Shown in pieces: positions 1 through 7,272 of a stretch of DNA of 34,588 nt. Every line of letters starts with the position of its first letter. The first letter of the stretch is position 1. The stretch comes from SAR202 cluster bacterium bin22 (lineage in GTDB: Bacteria > Chloroflexota > Dehalococcoidia > Lucifugimonadales > UBA3495). A program made the position numbers and the translations under genes. Where the stretch lies: contig MPMM01000008.1 of the NCBI GenBank assembly GCA_002238505.1, positions 1 through 34,588 of the forward strand. Reading direction: 5' to 3'. The notes beneath the pieces are model-generated. The model made no database searches and was not told the DNA's origin. It worked only from the letters and a program-made list of their open reading frames with translations.

Positions 1-41
1 GCGGGATGGACTTTATGATTGGTCAGGAGAGCAAGGTTAAC

Positions 42-2612
42 ATGGCTGAACGCGAAGTAATGCCCCGTCTGCCCACCAGTGGCCAGATAATTGGAGCCCT
101 GGTTGCGAAACTGGACATTAAACACCCTTTGCTACGGAATAAAACGGCACACCGGTATTTCTCCGGCAATATTGAACACCTGGTGAAGGACTCCACCAGG
201 GAAAATATCATCGGGGCCATAGCAGAGGTGCTGACCGAGTCCGGATTCATTAAGTCGCCGCAGGCAGGGGAGGACGACTACCAGCCGGCGCCTGCGTTAG
301 CTTCTATGTTGCTGTGGCACGCGGACAACTGGGACCTGCAGCGGTCCTTCCTGCGCCGAAGGATGACAAAGGTCCTGCCAAGCAAACTGCCCAAGGTTTG
401 GGAAGCCTTCGTAAGACTTGCAGTCATCGACCTGTCCCTCAGGGTGGCTGCTCACCTGCATCTTTCCGGATCGTCGCCAGCAGTGCTCAATTTACTCAAC
501 TGGGCGAGCCGTAAGGGTAGAGGAGATTTTCTCAACGTTAAGCGCCAGAATGCATCCCTGTCGCTAGAGGATTTGGCGGAGGCGGTGGGTGTGTACGACA
601 ATACCGTGGACGCTTGGATGTACCACGGTGCACGTCCTTCTAACGACAACCTCGCGAAATTATCGGAGACGTTGGCTGTCAAAATTGAAGGCTCAAACCC
701 ATCGGACATCAGCATTGAACTAAGGGCCCTCTACTGGATCAGCGACATTGCCGGTCTCCTGGCCGAGCACGCAGGCGCCGAGGCCGTGGACGACGCCATC
801 GGTCGACTGCACCGGTACGCCGGTGCAGCCTACCACATAATCGAAGACCAGTTCTCTGCCGAAGACCGTGTAAAAAATCTTACCGTGCTGGCCGACCTGG
901 GCGTTGGCGCCCGCCTTGCGGAACCCTTGCTGACAGCACTGATTAACGAGGAACCGGATGAGGATTGGCGGGAGGACCTGCGCTCAACCGGTATAGAGTG
1001 GGTCCGGCGCGTTCTCTCAGCTAACCTCAACGCGCTTCTTGCCGATGTTGACGACCTTCTCGAGAAGACGGAAGGGCACATACCTGAGGACTGGGATGTG
1101 AACAACGCTGAAGCTTTTGCCCACTACCGGCGCTCCCTGGAACTCGAGATGCAAGGTAAATTACCTGAAGCCTTGGCCGAGTTGGAGACGGCAGCCCGAC
1201 TCGATCCATTGGAGCCAGTGAGCCACTTTGCGCTGGGTTCGATGAAAACTGGCATTGGCATCAGGCGTGACGATAAGGCCCTTGTGCAACAGGGGTTGGA
1301 AGCGCTGTGGCTGGCGGTGGCATTGAACCCTCAGTGGATTCTTCCCTGGACTGAAATCGGCTCCACCCTCCTCCACACCGAAAGGCCGGCGGAGGCAGTC
1401 GACCATCTTCTGGACCTGAAGGCGGAATGTGGCCCCAGGGACCACCATTACTACAGCACCCTGGGGGCGGCATTCTGGAGAGTGGACAGGATGCACGAGG
1501 CCCTGGAAGCGTTCGAGGCGGCGCTCGAACTGGACCCTGAGGAGACGGCCAATCTATTGGCGGCTTCCGAACTCGCCATGTTGACCGGCGATAACGACAA
1601 ACAGAGGCGGTACCTCCGTCGGGCCCGTCATTTCGGGGCCGAAGAGGAAACAGAAGAGCTGTGGAAACTTCTGGGGGAATTTGGCAAGAAGGATCAGGAC
1701 GATGCGGGCACTGCCGAGCACGATCGGACGATATCGGTGATGGATGCAGTCATCCGACTTAACCCCGAAGATGATTACGCCTACATGAGAAGAGGATTGG
1801 CGTATTACTCGAAGGGGGAGGACGACTTGGCTCTGGCTGACCTGGACGCGGTCCTGCGTTTAAACCCTGACCACGCGGGCGCCTATGTGTTACGAGGAAG
1901 CATATTTGGACACCGCAAACAGTGGGGCCGTTTAGTTGACGATATGACCGAACTCATACGCCTGAGACCTGAATCAGCGATGGCCTACTACAAGCGGGGC
2001 CTGGCCTTTGGGGAACAGGACATCTTGGACAAGGCGATCACCGATCTGGGCGAGGCTATCCGGCTCGACCCCAACCATGCCGACGCCTACCGCGGCCGTG
2101 GCGATGGCCTTCGGTACAGGGGAGACTATGACAGGGCGATCGAGGACTTTGACACTGCCCTCCAGCTAGACCCCAACAATGCGGCAGCCCACCTGGGCCG
2201 GGGAGGAGCTTATCGCATGAAGGGAGAGCCCGATCTGGCCATCGCCGATTACAACGCCGCGATCCGGCTAAAACCCCGGGACCCGCTTGCGTACCGGTTC
2301 CGGGGAGACGCACACATTGCGAAAAAGAATTACGACCAGACGGTCGCTGACTGCACCAGGGCATTGAATCTCGGTCCCGGCGACCCGTTAGCTTACTTCA
2401 CCCGCGGCAACGCTCACCTCTTCAGTGGAAGGCTGGAACTGGCCCTTAAAGACTTCAATTCAGCGGTTGCATTGGACCCCACCAGTGGGCGTTCCGCCTA
2501 TGGCCGGGGGCTGGTTCGCCAGTTGATGGGGGATGAGGAAGGCGCTACGGGGGACTATCGACGGGCCAGAGCCCTTGGGTACGAAGATCAGGTTCCCAAT
2601 TGCGATAAGTGA
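42..2612 (+). CDS. HTH-containing tetratricopeptide repeat protein
   Basis: A protein of about 856 residues. The N-terminal third has two helix-turn-helix-like stretches, around residues 10-55 and 170-215 (the second contains LSLEDLAEAVGVYDNTVDAW), which suggests DNA binding. The C-terminal two thirds are tetratricopeptide repeats: at least eight regular 34-residue units from about residue 570 to 840, with motifs such as LDPNHADAYRGRGDGLRYRG, and several less regular units from about 360 to 550. TPR arrays are protein-interaction scaffolds, so a regulator or scaffold is likely; no enzymatic motif is visible. I chose the ATG at 42 because AGGAG lies 12 bases upstream and the protein then begins MAEREVMPRL. 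An in-frame ATG at 6 and an open frame running off the window edge are alternatives, so the true N-terminus may be longer. The partner and pathway cannot be read from the sequence. Confidence 0.85.
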   Translation: MAEREVMPRLPTSGQIIGALVAKLDIKHPLLRNKTAHRYFSGNIEHLVKDSTRENIIGAIAEVLTESGFIKSPQAGEDDYQPAPALASMLLWHADNWDLQRSFLRRRMTKVLPSKLPKVWEAFVRLAVIDLSLRVAAHLHLSGSSPAVLNLLNWASRKGRGDFLNVKRQNASLSLEDLAEAVGVYDNTVDAWMYHGARPSNDNLAKLSETLAVKIEGSNPSDISIELRALYWISDIAGLLAEHAGAEAVDDAIGRLHRYAGAAYHIIEDQFSAEDRVKNLTVLADLGVGARLAEPLLTALINEEPDEDWREDLRSTGIEWVRRVLSANLNALLADVDDLLEKTEGHIPEDWDVNNAEAFAHYRRSLELEMQGKLPEALAELETAARLDPLEPVSHFALGSMKTGIGIRRDDKALVQQGLEALWLAVALNPQWILPWTEIGSTLLHTERPAEAVDHLLDLKAECGPRDHHYYSTLGAAFWRVDRMHEALEAFEAALELDPEETANLLAASELAMLTGDNDKQRRYLRRARHFGAEEETEELWKLLGEFGKKDQDDAGTAEHDRTISVMDAVIRLNPEDDYAYMRRGLAYYSKGEDDLALADLDAVLRLNPDHAGAYVLRGSIFGHRKQWGRLVDDMTELIRLRPESAMAYYKRGLAFGEQDILDKAITDLGEAIRLDPNHADAYRGRGDGLRYRGDYDRAIEDFDTALQLDPNNAAAHLGRGGAYRMKGEPDLAIADYNAAIRLKPRDPLAYRFRGDAHIAKKNYDQTVADCTRALNLGPGDPLAYFTRGNAHLFSGRLELALKDFNSAVALDPTSGRSAYGRGLVRQLMGDEEGATGDYRRARALGYEDQVPNCDK

Positions 2613-2635
2613 CCGGAAGGCGCTAACTGGAATGG

Positions 2636-2880
2636 CTAGAATTCCCTGCTTCCGATACACTTGGTAATGCAGTAGATCCCTGACCTTTCCTGGAGAAAGC
2701 TTCCCTCCTGATAGTACCTGGCCACCGCATCCCGGTCCCCGGCCTGGCGCTAGATGTAGAGCGCTGGCATCCGCGAGTTCTTCCACCGGTCGGCGGTTAT
2801 AAGGGCAGGTAGATCGTCGCCGGCCGTTTCCTGGGCCATGCCAACTCGGCCGCTGTGTACGACAATCAGTATCCAAGTCT
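2636..2880 (-). pseudogene. tyrosine recombinase C-terminal remnant
   Basis: On the minus strand one frame reads HSGRVGMAQ, then DRWKNSRMPALYI, an in-frame TAG, then RQAGDRDAVARYYQEG and a TAG at 2636-2638. The HxxR box, the W-containing box and the Tyr are the C-terminal signature of a phage-type tyrosine recombinase. The same order of motifs occurs in the recombinase at 25875-26887 (HSGRVGMAQ, GRWKSSKMPARHTER, AVARYYQED). The amber replaces what should be a Glu codon in the YTERQ stretch. No N-terminal part is present, so only the tail of an old integrase survives next to the TPR gene. The identification is solid; the exact 5' limit is not. Confidence 0.7.
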
Positions 2881-2929
2881 TACCGGACGGGTTGGTCGGT
2901 GGTCGGACATCTGATCTGGGTTCAATCCT

Positions 2930-3136
2930 CTACGCTAGGTCTGAAATGTCGTCGCTGTGCTCGCCGCGGAGGACGCAGTGTCCGCGGCGGCGGCAGACGG
3001 GATGCAGGTTCTGATACTGCGGGTGAGGCTGTTTGCACATCTGCGACGGGTCGTCGGTACACCGAGGGCATCCTTCACAGTAACGATCCACGGTAGATTG
3101 GGAACTCTGGGTTTCGCGGTCTAGTACTGTGACCAT
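2930..3136 (-). CDS. small Cys-rich protein (possible zinc-binding)
   Basis: A 68-residue protein starting at the ATG whose complement is 3134-3136. A strong Shine-Dalgarno (AGAGGAGAAGGG) lies about eight bases upstream, so this start is preferred over one 23 codons earlier. It contains CEGCPRC followed by three more Cys residues (SQMCKQ, PVCRRR, GHCVL), a spacing that fits a metal-binding finger, and it ends in an acidic tail. There is no signal peptide or membrane segment. I do not recognise the family. It lies between a recombinase remnant and a low-GC defence-like cassette, in line with the other tiny CxxC proteins in the mobile module at 6.3-6.5 kb. Function unknown. Confidence 0.5.
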   Translation of the reverse strand: MVTVLDRETQSSQSTVDRYCEGCPRCTDDPSQMCKQPHPQYQNLHPVCRRRGHCVLRGEHSDDISDLA

Positions 3137-3300
3137 TATTGCCCTTCTCCTCTGATCATTATTGATAAACGTCTCTCTGTAGTTCCTATGCCTTCGGAAC
3201 TTCAAGCATTCCGAGGCTTTGTATCAAAAACAGGCGATTTGGCTGAATATTAAGACAAACGAGGGAATTTCAAGACAGGAGTGATACCTGCGGCTTCGTT

Positions 3301-3831
3301 CTATAGGAGAGAGAAAATCCAATTGGGCCGGAAGGTATCCAATGCTATGTAGCTGGTAAAGGAGACGGCGAATACCATCATCACTATGACAGCGGCAGGA
3401 ATTTGGTCATCGCGTCTCTGCGAACTGTGGCACGCTAGCACTATCTGCAGAATGAACCCAACCACAAGGCCAATTATCATGGCCACTCTGTCGAGCATGG
3501 GGGATGTAGCTAAAGTTAAACCTGCCCAAAGCCCGAAAGCGGCAACAGCTAAGAGTACCAATATTGAAGTGCCAATGTCCACATACGAACTCTTTCCACG
3601 CCAAATCTCGCAAAGCGCATTAGCGAAGATAACCACTATTACGGTAGTTACAAGGCCAATCAGCAAGGCAAAATCTATTGTTTCCCACAATTCTGGCAAG
3701 GAGTTGCCGATACCGGAGAGGTTCCACCCTAGAGCTCCGGCACAGAATGCTCCCAACAATCCGAAGCCTTTCCATATCAGATTACCTACAACGTTGCTTG
3801 CTACGTTTTCCACCATGCCTCTACGCCGCAT
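3301..3831 (-). CDS. five-helix membrane protein of unknown function
   Basis: A 176-residue hydrophobic protein with about five membrane helices, at roughly residues 17-37, 50-72, 86-108, 112-136 and 145-166, and short loops. No catalytic motif is visible. The ATG at 3831 has AGAGG six bases upstream; a TTG two codons earlier would have no spacing to that Shine-Dalgarno and is less likely. The start lies inside the last codons of a 31-residue hydrophobic peptide (3821-3916), so the two are probably translated together. The gene is downstream of the TIR/membrane pair on the same strand, but a terminator-like hairpin (4073-4098) separates them. It could be an effector or immunity membrane component of that cassette, or an unrelated gene; the sequence alone does not decide. 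Confidence 0.65.
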   Translation of the reverse strand: MRRRGMVENVASNVVGNLIWKGFGLLGAFCAGALGWNLSGIGNSLPELWETIDFALLIGLVTTVIVVIFANALCEIWRGKSSYVDIGTSILVLLAVAAFGLWAGLTLATSPMLDRVAMIIGLVVGFILQIVLACHSSQRRDDQIPAAVIVMMVFAVSFTSYIALDTFRPNWIFSLL

Positions 3832-3916
3832 CGCCAACCTCTTTCAAAGGAGCGATGCTGGTCAACGCCATGAAGACCAGCGCGGTTACAGCAACAGCAA
3901 ACGGGACCCAAACCAT
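3821..3916 (-). CDS. 31-residue hydrophobic transmembrane peptide
   Basis: A very short gene encoding MVWVPFAVAVTALVFMALTS followed by IAPLKEVGDAA. A near-perfect Shine-Dalgarno, GGAGG, lies seven bases before the ATG. The first 23 residues form a single membrane helix with a short charged tail, a layout shared with type I toxins and with small membrane regulators. Its stop overlaps the start of the 176-residue membrane protein by 11 bases, which suggests translational coupling. The Shine-Dalgarno itself lies in the 3' arm of an inverted repeat (3920-3959), so initiation could be gated by RNA structure. No homology is claimed; the support is the ribosome-binding site, the membrane-helix composition and the overlap. 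Confidence 0.5.
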   Translation of the reverse strand: MVWVPFAVAVTALVFMALTSIAPLKEVGDAA

Positions 3917-3919
3917 AAG

Positions 3920-3959
3920 AAAACCTCCCCTTGCGCTGAGTTGCTCAAGAGGAGGTTTT
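3920..3959 (-). promoter_or_regulatory. hairpin that can sequester a Shine-Dalgarno
   Basis: A perfect nine-base inverted repeat (AAAACCTCC at one arm, GGAGGTTTT at the other) with a 22-base loop lies directly before the 31-residue peptide gene on the minus strand. The GGAGG ribosome-binding site is the 3' arm, so folding would hide it. This fits a translational switch such as an RNA thermometer, an antisense-controlled leader or attenuation. On the plus strand the arms could also act as a weak terminator hairpin. The pairing is seen directly; the regulatory role is inferred. Confidence 0.4.
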
Positions 3960-4008
3960 GGAGTTACTCTCTAATTGGAACGTCCGTCGTCATGGTGTTC
4001 CGCCTCTT

Positions 4009-4034
4009 GAGTGCCCAACACCACTTGGGCACTC
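4009..4034. repeat. 10-base perfect inverted repeat
   Basis: GAGTGCCCAA and TTGGGCACTC flank a six-base loop, between the terminator of the TIR operon and the leader of the small peptide gene. There is no U-run on either strand, so it is more likely an operator or an RNA stem in the leader of the downstream minus-strand genes than a terminator. Confidence 0.35.
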
Positions 4035-4072
4035 TCAGTTTACCCCATACCTGCCTCGCCCGCATAATGAAA

Positions 4073-4098
4073 GTCCCCGGCGCAACAACACCGGGGAC
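4073..4098 (-). terminator. Rho-independent terminator of the TIR operon
   Basis: GTCCCCGG and CCGGGGAC form an eight-base GC-rich stem with a ten-base loop, seven bases after the stop of the RipA-like gene. On the minus strand the stem is followed by a short TTTCATT run. Position and composition fit an intrinsic terminator separating the TIR pair from the membrane-peptide genes further downstream. Confidence 0.55.
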
Positions 4099-4104
4099 AA
4101 TCCT

Positions 4105-4560
4105 CTACACACAAAAGAGAACGTAGCCAATGACCGCCAACCACATTAAGAAGAATATGGTTGGGATAACGTATTCAACATCTGTAAGAGGCGTATAACG
4201 GCTACTCCTCTTACCAGATGTAACCGGGTCGTACTCTTTGACGAAGAACTGAAACGGCAACTTGGTTTCCAGTTCGCCAAGAACCCTGAATTTCTCTTTG
4301 TTAAGCTTTCTATACGCGTTAATGGTTAGAACCCACGATATTGATACAACCAACCCCAAGAAACCAACGGCCCCTACCACTAAATCTCCAGGCACATCCC
4401 CTGACCCAAATCGCAACAAAGCCGCCACGAATATCACAATCCCAACCTGAAGGCTTGCGTGCAGTCTATTGGCTCCCTCTCGCCTTTGACTTACTTTGTC
4501 GGCCAATTCTGAATGAAGTTTGTAAATCTCCAGAATGGAGCCCAAGTCATTGTCTTGCAC
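4105..4560 (-). CDS. RipA-like small membrane protein paired with TIR
   Basis: A 151-residue protein. A soluble N-terminal helix (about 1-33) is followed by two closely spaced membrane helices (about 37-52 and 60-81), a conserved-looking cytosolic segment with YRKLNKEKFRVLGELETKLP, and a last helix (about 130-150). The YRxLN-KF-ELExxLP pattern resembles the RipA-type octameric membrane family as I remember it; this was not checked by search. The gene starts with GTG, and its first base is the last base of the TIR gene stop (TAGTG), so translation is coupled. In Thoeris-type systems a TIR enzyme makes a nucleotide signal for an effector, and small membrane proteins serve as effectors in several related systems. 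A pore or membrane-disrupting effector is therefore my inference. It ends just before a terminator hairpin. Confidence 0.7.
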   Translation of the reverse strand: MQDNDLGSILEIYKLHSELADKVSQRREGANRLHASLQVGIVIFVAALLRFGSGDVPGDLVVGAVGFLGLVVSISWVLTINAYRKLNKEKFRVLGELETKLPFQFFVKEYDPVTSGKRSSRYTPLTDVEYVIPTIFFLMWLAVIGYVLFCV

Positions 4561-4970
4561 TACCCCAACTCTATAATTGCGTTGACGATACTGTTGGTGT
4601 TCCAGTTAACTATCTTGTCTGCTGAATCCTGAACCAGTTTGGACATGCGTTCGTTGCCCCATGGGCGTATAGCAATGATTGGTTTGGGTTTATTGAATCC
4701 TTCCTTCGCAATGTCTATTTCAATATCTATCCACTTGCTATAGCTTGCATAGACTCCGGCCATCACCAGTACGACACCGGAGGGGCTAATTTGGGTGTAG
4801 ATTGCTTTCCTCAGTTGGGCCGTATTTGCAGCATTATGTATAGGGTCGTCTTTCGGAACTGAATAGTCCTTGAACTCAAAACCGCTTTTCTTGATCAATA
4901 AGTTGATTAGCTTTTCGTAAGCGTCGCTATATCCCCAAGAATGACTGATGAACAGGTTGTGACTGGGCAT
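4560..4970 (-). CDS. TIR-domain protein, ThsB-like (DUF1863 family)
   Basis: A 136-residue protein that is essentially one TIR-like domain. It opens with HNLFISHSWGYSDAYEKL, has FKDYSVPKDDPIH in the middle and WIDIEIDIA with KPIIAIRPWG towards the end, and closes with IVNWNTNSIVNAI. This is the order found in the Thoeris ThsB / MTH538-like TIR family (PF08937). ThsB proteins turn NAD+ into cyclic or modified ADP-ribose signals after phage infection. Here the enzyme role is inferred from family membership, and I did not locate a certain catalytic residue. The ATG at 4970 has a run of seven G about five bases upstream. The stop overlaps the GTG of the membrane protein gene. No ThsA-like (SIR2/SLOG or macro) gene is next to it, so the small membrane protein may replace that effector. 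The cassette has lower GC than its surroundings, suggesting transfer. Confidence 0.85.
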   Translation of the reverse strand: MPSHNLFISHSWGYSDAYEKLINLLIKKSGFEFKDYSVPKDDPIHNAANTAQLRKAIYTQISPSGVVLVMAGVYASYSKWIDIEIDIAKEGFNKPKPIIAIRPWGNERMSKLVQDSADKIVNWNTNSIVNAIIELG

Positions 4971-5045
4971 CCATCCCCCCCTAAATGAATATAAGGCACC
5001 TAGCCTTTTAAGCTATTATAAACACGTTGAATGCACAACGTAGCC

Positions 5046-5085
5046 AACCGCTTGCTCATCTATTCTTGTGGATGAGCAAGCGGTT
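5046..5085. repeat. 15-base perfect inverted repeat
   Basis: AACCGCTTGCTCATC and its exact complement GATGAGCAAGCGGTT flank a ten-base AT-rich loop. It lies upstream of the TIR gene and overlaps the end of the partial reading frame at 5056-5286. It could be a bidirectional terminator stem without a U-run, or a recombination site at the join between the defence-like cassette and the integrase module. Confidence 0.55.
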
Positions 5086-5286
5086 GTGAGACTGCTCTCG
5101 GTCCGCCACGAGATTGGCCCCGGCGAAAGTCTGACCGCCGGAGAGCATATAGGGCAGGAATATCTCGTCCATGGTGACCATGCCCGTCTCCAGGAGCGCC
5201 ATCTGGGCCTCCACCCAGTCCTTGAGGGATCCGCGGATGTCCGTATTGCCTGCTGGCAGCGGGACTCCGGCGACGTCACCATTACT
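5056..5286 (-). pseudogene. partial frame next to integrase, unknown
   Basis: One minus-strand frame has natural-looking protein composition over about 75 codons: IRGSLKDWVEAQMALLETGM, then VTMDEIFLPYMLSGGQTFAG, then a polar tail ending in the 15-base inverted repeat. Further upstream the same frame turns into unlikely Pro/Arg-rich sequence, so the 5' part is probably lost or shifted. A short frame (5360-5416, 18 residues starting MNDPFERCQRDGSPPFFW) begins inside the integrase stop as ATGA and may be the true start of this gene, now out of frame. I do not recognise the product. Confidence 0.3.
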
Positions 5287-5412
5287 CGTTGCCCGGGGTG
5301 ATTGACGCCATCCTGGAAGCTGACCGCCAGGCGGCGGACCAGGGCGCAGTGGCCGGGTATTACCAGAAGAAAGGCGGGGAGCCGTCACGCTGGCAGCGCT
5401 CAAAAGGATCGT

Positions 5413-5964
5413 TCATATTCTATCCACGTAGGAATGGTGCTCCCCGGCCAGGTAAACGTACTGCATGGTCATTGCCAGCGACGAGTGGCCCAGCCATTTT
5501 TGCACCACGTTGACCGGTACGCCCTGGAGGATGCAGTGGCGCCCGTAGGTGTGCCGGAAGGCGTGGGGATGGACCCTGGCCGGCTGAATGCCGACCGCCG
5601 CCGCCGCCTTCTTCATTCCCTGGCCCACCGCCTGGCGGGAGAGCTCGACCAGCGGCCGGTTGCGGGCCTTGGTCTCGCCCGAGGCGCGATCCCTGAGTAT
5701 CTCCACTAGGTCCTCGGGGATGGGGATCTCCCTGGCCGTCCTGGCCTTGTTCCCGACAATGTCCGCCGGCAGGCTGATGATGGGATGCGACCGGTCGAAG
5801 CGCAGGTGAGAGGGCCGGACCGCGAGGGCCTAGGAGACGCGGAGCCCGCACAGGAGCATCAGGCGCGTCGCCAGGCGGGCGTCGCTGGATTCAGTTGCCT
5901 GAACCAATTCGTTAGCCTCCTCCAGGGTGAAATAGTATGGGAGCTTCTTTGGTTTCCTGGGCAT
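5413..5964 (-). pseudogene. tyrosine recombinase/integrase, amber-interrupted
   Basis: Reads as a catalytic-domain-type recombinase of 183 codons from the ATG at 5964 (preceded by AGGTAGGGT). All the usual active-site boxes are present: the first Arg in MLLCGLRVS, a Lys in VGNKARTAREIP, HAFRHTYGRH (HxxR), WLGHSSLAM and the nucleophile region MQYVYLAGE. The frame is broken by one TAG at 5830-5832, right after GLRVS, where this family has Glu (LRVSEAL); GAG to TAG would explain it. Downstream of the amber the frame is intact to the TGA at 5413. No separate N-terminal SAM-like core-binding domain is visible. It is probably an inactivated integrase of a small mobile module; a sequencing error or suppression could also explain the codon. 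Confidence 0.8.
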
Positions 5965-6072
5965 ACCCTACCTCCAAACACGGGGCTTTTGGAAAGAGGG
6001 TAAGCCTGAAAACGGGTCTGGCACAACCAGGAACTGTCAGTGGTCAAAGCTGGGCCGCGCCAGCCACTTGCG

Positions 6073-6258
6073 CTAATGGGGTATTTTGGAAAGCCAGGCT
6101 TCCAGTTGTTTCTTGTAGAGCTTTTCCCTTGCGGCGTAGGGCCTCCGGAGCAGGATGGGCCGGTCCCCTCGGAAATACCTGCAGTGGTGGCCACCACCTG
6201 TCCCGCAGGTTGGACAGGTGAGAACCAGGCAGCCAACGGCTGCGACAGCGCACGGCTC
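6073..6258 (-). pseudogene. zinc-ribbon-like frame after in-frame TGA
   Basis: The reading frame of the 44-residue CxxC protein continues past its TGA for 61 codons with credible protein sequence: LTCPTCGTGGGHHCRYFRG, then basic residues and KKQLEAWLSKIPH before TAG at 6073-6075. It has no ATG, GTG or TTG start of its own in a useful position. It may be the second half of a once larger zinc-ribbon protein cut by a nonsense change, or a separate gene with a lost start. It lies directly upstream of the integrase pseudogene on the same strand. Confidence 0.35.
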
Positions 6259-6393
6259 TCAAAACATGTCGCCATTCCATTCGACATCAGCGTCGTCACC
6301 GCATGTCACGCAAAAATCATAGTCGGCTGCAGCTGGAAGGGACAATAAGAAACCAGCGGTGGCGTCGTTCATTGCTCGAGTTTCTTCAACCAT
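6259..6393 (-). CDS. 44-residue CxxC micro-protein
   Basis: Starts at the ATG at 6393 with AGGGAG ten bases upstream. The protein begins MVEETRAMNDATAGFLLSLP and later has YDFCVTCGDDADVEW, a single CxxC with acidic residues around it. One CxxC is half a zinc ribbon, so dimerisation or the lost downstream half (6073-6258) might complete a metal site. It follows a 36-residue zinc-ribbon-like gene on the same strand, apparently as part of a minus-strand operon leading to the integrase. The family is not recognised. Confidence 0.4.
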   Translation of the reverse strand: MVEETRAMNDATAGFLLSLPAAADYDFCVTCGDDADVEWNGDMF

Positions 6394-6440
6394 CAACTGA
6401 GTTCTCCCTGCCTAAAATTACTGATTTCGGAACCCCGGGT

Positions 6441-6551
6441 CTATTTGCGGTTATCAGGGCAGTCGTATCCGCAGCGAGAGCAGCCCCACTCATCTTCGCC
6501 ATAGTCGTACCAATCGTGGCCCAGGAGCCAACAGATCAGGGGTTTCAGCAT
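6441..6551 (-). CDS. 36-residue zinc-ribbon-like micro-protein
   Basis: A short gene with an excellent Shine-Dalgarno (GGAGGAGGG, four bases before ATG). The product begins MLKPLICWLLGHDWYDYGED and continues EWGCSRCGYDCPDNRK. Tiny proteins with a CxLxGHxW start and a CxRCG finger are common in phages and mobile elements, and the same arrangement is seen here. It is the first gene of the minus-strand mobile module that leads to the amber-interrupted recombinase. The role is unknown; nucleic-acid or protein binding through zinc is a guess from the motif. Confidence 0.55.
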   Translation of the reverse strand: MLKPLICWLLGHDWYDYGEDEWGCSRCGYDCPDNRK

Positions 6552-7272
6552 GGCGCCCTCCTCCATACATTAGAGATTAGAAACAACATGATCCGCTGAG
6601 AGTGTCAGGATCCGGCCACAGCCATTTGTTGCCTCAAGTATACGAGAGAATCTCGAGACTCAGACGCTCCGGAACAAGGGCCAGCGAATTGCGAATCTCA
6701 TGCCGCCTGCAATCGAGCCAACCGGCCAATTCCCCATTGTCCCAGCTTCCCACCGCACCTGACGCTCCCGGGGGTTTCGGCCGTGCCGACGCCCCTTTCC
6801 GGACGGCAATGGTGACGGCTTTCCGCCTCATGTAAAGCAGGTAAGGCAGGGATTGCCCGTTGCCGCCAACCCCGCCGCATTCACCCACTCCCGACCGGCC
6901 CACTACCGAAACAAATCCCCCACTGTTCCTTAGTTCCAATTGCCGTTCCCTCTCCTTCCCGGGCTGTGGCCTCCCGCAACAGGGAAGCATAGCAACGCCA
7001 TCGTTTTCTCCGCCTCTCCGCCCTTCCGCCAGGCGCCCCGCCTGACCGCCCTGTCACGTCCGGGCTGGGAGCCACATCCCGTGGCGCAGAAGGCAGCTTG
7101 TCCCTCTATTTCTTACGCTTTCCATGTGTTGCAAGACGATATAGCTAATCTAATTGCCAATATTATCCGTAATCCGGGCATCAGGCGCATGTATACCGCC
7201 TCCTGGCCACCAGTCCGCTAAACCGCCGGCAGGCAGGAGGGGTCAGGACGCCGATAGCACGGAGGCGGACCA
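6552..7272. other. intergenic region, promoter-like AT-rich stretch
   Basis: About 720 bases between divergent genes. No convincing gene is visible in any frame; the open frames have Pro/Arg-rich composition typical of chance. The only notable parts are a 24-base repeat at 6688-6711 shared with 11270-11293, and an AT-rich segment at about 7125-7170 (TTGCAA at 7129, TATTAT at 7161) that stands out from the GC-rich surroundings and probably holds the promoter of the gene at 7273. GGAGG six bases before the ATG at 7273 is its ribosome-binding site. Confidence 0.5.
6688..6711. repeat. 24-base dispersed repeat, copy 1
   Basis: ATTGCGAATCTCATGCCGCC plus TGCA is identical to 11270-11293. The similarity continues more weakly for about 12 bases to the left. 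Both copies are intergenic; the function is unknown, but a small dispersed repeat or the edge of a mobile element would fit. Confidence 0.6.

Noticed and set aside
2890-2945. A tRNA T-arm-like string (GGGTTCAATCCT)
   Set aside because: The flanking bases do not form the T-stem, and no acceptor or anticodon arms could be folded around it.
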